In this document: positions 57,207-64,000 of the stretch, in pieces
How the letters are laid out: each line of letters begins with the position of its first letter
Numbering within the stretch: the first letter of the stretch is position 1
From: Cryptomeria japonica
Lineage: Eukaryota > Streptophyta > Pinopsida > Cupressales > Cupressaceae
Direction: 5' to 3'
DNA: 64,000 nucleotides
NCBI RefSeq assembly: GCF_030272615.1
Contig: NC_081406.1
Location: forward strand, 266,398,192 to 266,462,191
Program-made: the position numbers and the translations under genes
Notes under the pieces: generated by a model
What the model was told of the DNA's origin: nothing
Databases searched by the model: none
Seen by the model: the letters and a program-made list of their open reading frames with translations, nothing else

Positions 57207-60105
57207 AATAAGATTTAGGACAACCTATTTATTTTAAAGGTTTTATAGTTTTCTTGTTCTACTAAAGTCATGGGTTTGTGTAGATTTGGAGTATTTCCAT
57301 TGGCGGATTTAGATTTGCACAAAGATGGTCTTCCATGTTAACAAAATCTACAGTTTATAGTTTTGTGAAAAAGATTTTGTTCAGACTCTTAGAGCTTTTT
57401 GGATGGAGACAATTTTATATTTACAAGAATGCTTATTTAGTTCTTTGACTATGATGCTCATTTGTGGTTTATTTTTTGTAATTCAAATCCGGTTGGTGAC
57501 TTGGTGTTTAATATTTAAAATCTACATGTTATCTTCTTTGATTTCTTAGTTTTTTATTATTGATGTGAAGGTGAGTTTGCATATTTTACTATTTGGGATC
57601 TATGAGTTGTAAATTTTAGTGGGCTATTTTATCCATTGGTTTCATTGAAGACTTTGATATGGATTTTCTATATCCCCAAATATTTTTATTATTTATGTAG
57701 ATTTAGTGGGTTGGCCTTGTCTTGAGTCATTTTTGCATTGATATGGTATTTTGGGATGAGAGGATAAATATTTTGAGTACCTAGATAGTCAGTTACTAGG
57801 AATTGTAACATGTTGTTTATCTTCTTGGCTTAGAGATCTTACTTATACTTATTATTGATGATATTACAAGTAAAGTATTTTATTGTGTTAGGGCAATGGA
57901 TGATATTTATTTAGGAAATGGTTGTCATGATGCCATGTGTAGCTTAGTATCACAATTTAATGGGAGCTAGTAGTAGTGGTGTGGATTCATTATTGGTGTT
58001 TGATGATCTTCCTTAGTGTTTTGTGGATGTCTTGGAGGAGCTCTTAAATCTTGTTGTTGCAAAAGAGTTCTTTCACATTCATAGTTTCATTGTTGGAATA
58101 TGATTATCTTAATGTGATTAGAGATGTGGACAACTTGGTTAGCCATGGAGGATTCTTGGAGTCTTTGGTTGAGGTGTTAGTTTATGACTTGTTGATTCTG
58201 ACAGGTGATCTTTGCTTACAAAATGGTTTAGTATTATGTCATGATGTATTCTTGATTACCAATTAGAGTTTTGTCATGATATAGGTTCTTCTGGGAGCAT
58301 GTTATGTTTATTGGAGCATATGATCATATTACGAGGAGACGTCAAATCATGTTGTCTTTAGGGGTTCCTGATTCTATGGTTGGAGCTTTGAAAATGGTTT
58401 GGCTAATTCTCTTGGTATTGAGTACATTGGTCATCTTCTTTGGATCTTAACATGGATTGATCAATTTTTTGTGTTCATGGATACTTGGAGACATTGGGTG
58501 AGGCATTTGTTGAGATGATTACTCTTTGGAAGTTTTAGTAGAAAGTTTGAGTAGCCTTTCACCTAGATATGGATGTGAGTACATGATAGACTCGAGAAGA
58601 GGTTGTTCTTGGAGAAAGTCTATGAGACTTAGTATATCTTGGGGGAGAAATCTTATTCCCAACTCTTAGTCTACTAAGATGGTAATTATCTAAAAGGTAT
58701 TAGCCCATTTTATTTTTGAATGCATTATTTTTATGTTTTCTCATGGATATGGATCTTGAGCTATACTTTCTAGTTTTGAAGGGTTCATTTGAGAAGTTTG
58801 TGGCATGGTTATATCCTTAGGTAATTTATTTGATTCATGAAAATGATTTAAGGGATGTTATTAAGTTTATTTCCTTATATGGGAATGATTTTGAAAGTGA
58901 TCTTCCTTGTTCTAGAGAATATTACATCCATGATGGTGATATCTGATATATATATCTTATTCGATCAAAAGGGATTAAACATTTAGGTGTTGTTGAGGAT
59001 TTTATTTAGGTTGTGAAGGAGATCTTACTTAACATAGCTTAGCACTTTGAGTTGTTGGCAAAAGGACATGATTGTGATATGATTTATAGATTTTCTCTTT
59101 GTTCTATGACTAATTCTTGGAGATTTATGATCACATTGTTCAATGTGATGGACTTGGGAGAGTTATGATGACATGTTATCAAAGATTATGCAACACTTTG
59201 TGTTGCATGTGTAGATCATTTTGATTGTTCTTTTTTACTATATAGTTTAAATATTTGTCACAACTTTGGTATAAGTATTGTTTGGTAGACTTGATATGCC
59301 ATGATTGTTTTTTTAGATTTGATATTATCCATGTTGTGGGAGTTCTTGGGCGTGTGTGTTATTCATTGATAGGTCTGGCACATGGAGCTTATGAGTGCAG
59401 TTTATGTGTTAGATATTTTATTAGCATGAGTTATATTAATGTTTTGGATACCTTCAAGGTATGAATGATTGGATGGTTTAGCAGTTGTGGTTTCTTTTCA
59501 TAGTCATTTAGGTTTTGTAGTTGGATGTTAACAATTGCTTGTGGTTGTTTTTCTAATTGTGTTTGATCTTATTTTGGAGGAAGTTTCAACTTCAAAGTTG
59601 TGTTTTGGTAATGAGTTTGAATTCAAATATATTGATGCTTCTATAAAGCTCATGACAACAATGGAGTTGTAATAGTAGTTTGTATGTCTTATTATTACTT
59701 TTGTTCAATGCTTGTATTCTTTAGTTTGGTGCATCTTCATCTTGTTGTGTTCCTTTTCTTCCACAACCAGTATGTTGAATAGGTAGGAGTTCTTGCTTGA
59801 TATGGTTGACATCTTAAATGATATTATAGATATATTACTAGAGCACAAGAGAATGCTATAGATTTGTATGGCTTTGGATGGCTATGATGTTGTATCTCTT
59901 TGTTTGGCCCTTTGCGATTAAATCTTATTCATATTGGTCATGGTAAGGTGTTCAACAAGTGGGAGAATATTGGGAATGTAGCATCATAAAATTGTGACCC
60001 TTGTAATTTTTTACTGCATTTGAGTCTTTGCGTTAGCGGACGAATCCCTAAGCCTGATTGGAGACCCGAAACATGCTCATGTCACCAAAAACTTGTATTT
60101 TCCAT

Positions 60106-60110
60106 CACCC
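60106..60110. repeat. Target site duplication CACCC (left)
   Basis: Directly before TGTTACTACTTATC; matches 61283-61287. Confidence 0.85.
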
Positions 60111-61282
60111 TGTTACTACTTATCAAATTGCCATTAGTTTATATTCAAAGTCATACTATATATTCTAGTCGGTTAGTATTACCGAATCATGCAATTGGTA
60201 CACACAGAGAAGTCGGTATGAACAGTCTAGTCGGTTACAGAAGAAAGCAGTCATAGAACGCAGTATTCACCGAGCTATTTACCGAGTATTGTTTCATGGC
60301 TACCAAGTAGTAAAGTTAACTCACCAAGTTGATATTCACCGAGTGAAACGTTTTACTAGATACATTGAACCTGGACATGCACATGAAAACGTGTTACAAG
60401 ATCAAGGCACATGTAACCATTATTACATTGGAAATTGCACTAGAAGATTGTGTATGATTGCAAGGTCAATCTAACCAATGAAATATCTTGTTTAGTTATT
60501 CATTCGAGGAATATTTTTGTAAGATCGAAGCAATGAATTAGATCGCCGCTGTAAGAGATCTATTTATACAACATGGGAAGAAAGAAGTGTATGAGTGTAT
60601 GAATGAATGTGTGTGTATGTATGAAGGAAGACTGTTACAAAGACACAAAGAGGTCACCGAGAAGGTTATCAGTGAACAGTCAAAGAATAGAGTAAACAGA
60701 AGGGTTTACCAAGTTACAATATGGGTTACTGAGGTATGCTACAAGCTAGATAATCTTATTCTGAGCACATAGAATCTGCTATAACATTTCAGATGTAAAG
60801 TTGCAGATATTTGTAAAGTCTTATTGTAATATTTTGAAGTTGGAAGAGAAACCTTTAACAGGGTAAAAGACTCTAACCAAGTCTATAAATTGTAAATCCT
60901 CTAACCAGGTGCAGCATTCATATAGTGTTGTAAAATCCTTTAGTAAGGTTGATCTAATAGATCTTGTTACTCCTAACAGGGTAAGCTATCAGAAATAGCT
61001 AAATGTAGCTCTAACCGAGCAATCTTTATTATTGCAGTAGTAAAGTTGTGGGTGCCATCCCCACCGCAGTTTTTCTCTCTAACCAAGAGTTTCTGTGTGA
61101 ACAAAATGTATGTGTTATGGAGTGAATCATGTATGATTGTTATCTGTTTGTTTTAACTTTATTTTATGTTACTGCACTATTCTATTTATGCATAATAGTA
61201 AGGTTATTATTGAAGAAAAGTTTTGGAGTACTGATTCACCCTTCCCCTCTCAATACATTAGCTTTCCATATTGGGCCTAACA
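60111..61282 (+). mobile_element. Solo LTR of a Copia element
   Basis: A 1172-bp TG...CA block (TGTTACTACTTATC to GGGCCTAACA) has its own 5-bp duplication and no internal region. Part of it (TCTGAGCACATAGAATCTGC; ATTTCAGATGTAAAGTTGC) is close to 12160-12205 and 18305-18350 in the LTRs of the large Copia element. It also carries the variant block CCGCAGTTTTTCTCTCTAAC. It arose by recombination between two LTRs after insertion into the Gypsy LTR, so it is younger than that LTR. Confidence 0.88.
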
Positions 61283-61287
61283 CACCC
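61283..61287. repeat. Target site duplication CACCC (right)
   Basis: Directly after GGGCCTAACA; matches 60106-60110. Confidence 0.85.
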
Positions 61288-61311
61288 CGCATTGCCTTTC
61301 CTAAATTAGGG

Positions 61312-61370
61312 CAGGACAGGGTGTGGCACCCCTATCCCCCCAGGACAGGGGCGTGGCACCCCTATCCTTG
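61312..61370 (+). repeat. GC-rich 29-bp tandem duplication in the Gypsy LTR
   Basis: CAGGACAGGG at 61312 and 61341 starts two copies containing GTGGCACCCCTATCC. A third, weaker copy follows (GTGTGGAACCCTTGTCC). It stands out from the AT-rich background. Confidence 0.8.
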
Positions 61371-61508
61371 GTGTGGAACCCTTGTCCTAGCCCTATTTTG
61401 GGCCTCCTTTGATCATATCTTGCATTGGGCTTGTCAATTGTTGAGCGGGAAAAGTTTTCCTATGTTGGCCTAAGATAGAAAATTAGCTAACTACCCCTAA
61501 TTGGCAAG

Positions 61509-61516
61509 TATATAAG
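61509..61516 (+). promoter_or_regulatory. TATA element of the Gypsy LTR
   Basis: TATATAAGGAG followed by a pyrimidine-rich stretch, about 0.8 kb before the LTR end. This is the expected layout of an LTR promoter. Confidence 0.5.
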
Positions 61517-62311
61517 GAGAATTTCCCCTCCTATTTGCATAAACAGAAAAAATTAAGTTGATAAGCGAATTTGATCATAAACATTCAAGCATTCAAGCAT
61601 TCAATCAAGCATTGAGCATTTCAAGTCTCCTTTCAAGGCAAGGTGTTGCATTCAAGTCAAGGATTCAACCATTGAAGAGGATATTTCTATCAACATTCAA
61701 GACATCCTATTTCACATATCCTTTCAAGAAAATTCATTAACATTTCAATTACATCCCCTTCTTGAGGTGGATTTTACTTTAGACATTTCCTTTCATTTAC
61801 TTGCAACATTTTTCAATCACTTAGTTAATTCCAAAATGGGGTTTGACCTGAAGGAAAACCCCCAATCCCAACAACATTTTCCTCTCTTTTTGTGTGTAGG
61901 TTGCATGTGCATAGCTATAATTGCAGGTTTAGGCTTCATTTTCAAAGACAGAAAACTCTTTTCATCTTGATATTTTACTACTAATTCCAGTGCACAGCTC
62001 CATCCTGCATCTCTATCTCAAGATATAATTGCTTCTTTGTCATTCCTATACTTAGTCTCAATTTACTTAATTCAACTAGTCTATTATAAAAGAGGGTTAG
62101 TTTACTTTCCTAATGCATTCTAAATTCCCTACAATTCACTTAGCATTCAATCTCTCTCCATTGGGATTGGATCTAGTGGATTCAACCCCTCTTTTAATGT
62201 AATGTGTGTGAAAAGTTGAAGGGAATCCTTTGTGAAACATTCATCCCTTGCTTGAGGGGAGTAAAGCTTTCCACTTGATCTCCCCTCATCACTTTTCACC
62301 ATATAGCATTT

Positions 62312-62329
62312 TGGTGAACCCGATGTCTT
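62312..62329 (+). other. Primer binding site of the Gypsy element
   Basis: TGGTGAACCCGATGTC begins three bases after the LTR end, with the TGG that pairs with a tRNA CCA end. It is not the initiator-Met type. I cannot name the tRNA. Confidence 0.55.
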
Positions 62330-63396
62330 ACATGCTTTACATTAAAAATTGTTGCATATTTTTCATTTACAAGTTTAATTTTCTTGCACTTTATAAAACT
62401 TAGTGGTTAATTCAATCAAAACCCTAGTTGTTAAAATCAAAATTGAACTTGTGTTTTGCAAAAATTGCTATCTATTGTCTTAGTTGTAAAAAATACATTT
62501 CTTGTCAAATTCAATTCTTTCATTGTCTTGTTCAGTTTGCAAATCAAAATTACAAAATTAAGTGGTTATTTTTCAAACATCAACTTGAACTTGTGCAAAA
62601 ATTGGATTTACATTTAATTTTCAGATTTGTGACCATTTTCAAACTTGTATTCTTGCCTAAAATTCAAAATTTCAATTTCCCTCCTTTTTCCAAAATTTAA
62701 AATTTCAAAATTCGGTGGTTAGGTCCTAAAACCCTAATTTTTAAATTTACTTGGATTTTGTGCAAATTTCAATCAATTTCAGTTTTCTAAATATTATTTA
62801 AGGTGGCCCTATCCATTAGGTTTGACCTTTTTCAAAATTGCAATTCAATTTCTCATCTTTTTCAAAACCCTAATAGGGTCCTATTTTGACATTCAAACCT
62901 TAATTTCATCTATCTAGAGATTGTAAAATCAATCAATATTTTGGGGTTAGCTCTCAAATCATCGTAACTTTCATTCCTGAAAATTTTCAAAAAAGTTGGG
63001 AGGACTGGGTGCAACTTCAACCTGATCTTTGGCTTTTTTCCCAAAATTTTGGGAGACTGTTATGACTATGTTTAATTGCTTAAATCCAGAAAACTGGTTG
63101 ATTTTGTCAAATTTTGATCCTCTAAAATTAAAAAAAACTTCCTAATTTCAACATTACAACTTTAAAAGAGACATTAAAAATTAAATGGTTAATTATAATC
63201 TGCCCTAATATTAAGATCTTAATTTTGTCAATTTTAATTTTGAAATTAAGTGGTATCCCATAGGCCCTAATTTTAAATTTCAATCTCTTTTTATTTATCA
63301 TAAATTTTCTTGGAGATTGTGTCATTATTCAATTTTGCAAACTTTTTTCCCAAAATTCAAAATTCAAATTCATATTTCAAATTTTCCCTCTAGTGC
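62330..63396 (+). other. Untranslated leader of the Gypsy element
   Basis: AT-rich, with many runs of AAAATT and CCCTAATT. No gene is seen. Confidence 0.55.
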
Positions 63397-64000
63397 ATGA
63401 GTTTTACAACTATTAGTCCTACCTATACTATCCTCGTTAGATGAAGCATTAGAATTAAGGCTTCCCAAGGTTTAATTCCTGAAGGGATGGAGCCTAATTT
63501 AGCTGACTTATACAATGAGGATATGGCTAATTCTTCCCATCCTAATAACATCCCTATCTACCCAATTGATGATTCCCATTATGAAGAAGAAGCTTTGACT
63601 AGAGTTTCCATAGATCAACTATTAAAATTGGACAACCAATTTGACAACTTCCAACAATGGATGTCCCAAGAATATCCCAATAGTGAAGCTCTTCCATTAA
63701 TTGAAGGTCTAAAATGCATGATTCAAAGTGATAAGAATGAAATTGATATATTGTATGGTATTGCTCACATTGTTGATTCTAATGTTATGCCTATGAAGAG
63801 TTGTGCTGAGAACTTAGGTTATTCACAACCTTCTACACAAATAAATCATTATATTCCTTTGACCACTTCAATGACTAGTATTCCTACTTTCATTTCAAAC
63901 ATCATGTCTACTGCAACTCAAAATGTCATACCTACAAACTTTAGTCATGGGAGAAATCCCTCTTCTTCATTCAATCCTCCATCTTTATCTATTCCTTCAA
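63397..64000 (+). pseudogene. Gypsy gag N-terminus, one in-frame stop, runs off the window
   Basis: The first ATG (63397) opens 15 codons and meets TGA at 63442. The same frame is then open to the window end from 63445, with an ATG at 63487. Visible segments include YPIDDSHYEEEALTRVSIDQ, an amphipathic helix (LLKLDNQFDNFQQWMSQEYP) and a Ser/Thr/Pro/Asn-rich linker. The arrangement parallels the fragment at 21889. Use of the second ATG (63487) would give an intact N-terminus, so the call as broken is provisional. Confidence 0.55.

Larger units (their letters stand above)
56024..59976. other. T/G-rich stretch without recognisable genes
   Basis: The plus strand is strikingly rich in T and G, and no retroelement domain is recognised in any frame. 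Open frames (55668-55889, 58051-58266, 59255-59464) are short and without motifs. Apart from the SINE at 57063-57188 I cannot assign this sequence. It may be a very old, mutation-saturated element interior. Confidence 0.4.
59977..62308 (+). repeat. Gypsy 5' LTR, split by a nested insertion
   Basis: Starts TGTAGCATCATAAAATTG and ends CACCATATAGCA just before the primer site. Removing the nested solo LTR and one target duplication leaves about 1155 bp. The start is inferred from the TG terminus and sequence style. It could alternatively be the 3' LTR of an element to the left, but the gag to the right argues against this. Confidence 0.65.
59977..64000 (+). mobile_element. 5' part of a Gypsy element running off the window
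   Basis: A 5' LTR (interrupted by a solo Copia LTR), a primer binding site, a leader of about 1.1 kb and the start of gag lie in order on the plus strand. The gag start resembles the Tat-like fragment at 21.9 kb, so this is probably the same non-chromovirus branch. Protease and pol would lie beyond 64000. Confidence 0.7.

Overview
This window looks like nuclear DNA of a plant with a large, repeat-choked genome. The long introns, the very low gene density and the mass of old, point-mutated LTR retrotransposons suggest a gymnosperm; that is inference, and no species marker is visible. The sequence is AT-rich. I find one real host gene. Nearly everything else is LTR retrotransposon at different stages of decay, partly nested, plus one SINE and several tandem repeats.

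Host gene (minus strand, about 46.6 to 35.9 kb): a UMP-CMP kinase of the nucleoside monophosphate kinase family. Its nine coding exons can be joined by GT-AG introns in one uninterrupted frame. The frame runs upstream into a basic, Ser/Leu-rich leader that looks like an organelle presequence. A TATA box sits so close to that upstream ATG that the choice of transcription start could decide between an organellar and a cytosolic protein. An alternative last exon in the correct phase would replace the hydrophilic C-terminus with a hydrophobic tail.

Region by region. 1-9.9 kb: a complete but dead 9.3-kb Ty3/Gypsy chromovirus (minus strand; LTRs 460-2685 and 7551-9801; target duplication GTTCA) inserted inside an older gag remnant. 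11.2-18.8 kb: a complete but dead 7.65-kb Ty1/Copia element (plus strand; target duplication GAAAC). 19-27 kb: remnants of a Tat-like Gypsy (gag N-terminus, retropepsin), an LTR-like block and two stretches of degenerate short interspersed motifs. 27.1-29.5 kb: a 2.3-kb LTR element with target duplication TAAAC and no gag or pol, only one short unrecognised reading frame. 31-32.7 kb: a 3' LTR and gag of a second Copia type without pol. 34.7-35.0 kb: a young 3 x 87-bp tandem repeat. 35.9-46.6 kb: the kinase gene.

48.2-55.0 kb: fragments of a second chromovirus family, comprising an LTR that carries a 48-bp minisatellite, two copies of the LTR/gag junction, and a 0.8-kb gag-containing unit triplicated in tandem. 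55-60 kb: a T/G-rich stretch with a possible Copia LTR and a tRNA-derived SINE flanked by target duplications of 17-19 bp. 60-64 kb: the 5' end of another Gypsy element (LTR, primer binding site, leader, start of gag) that runs off the window; its LTR is split by a solo Copia LTR with target duplication CACCC.

All coordinates, frames and splice sites were worked out by eye, with no database search. Family names rest on recognisable motifs.
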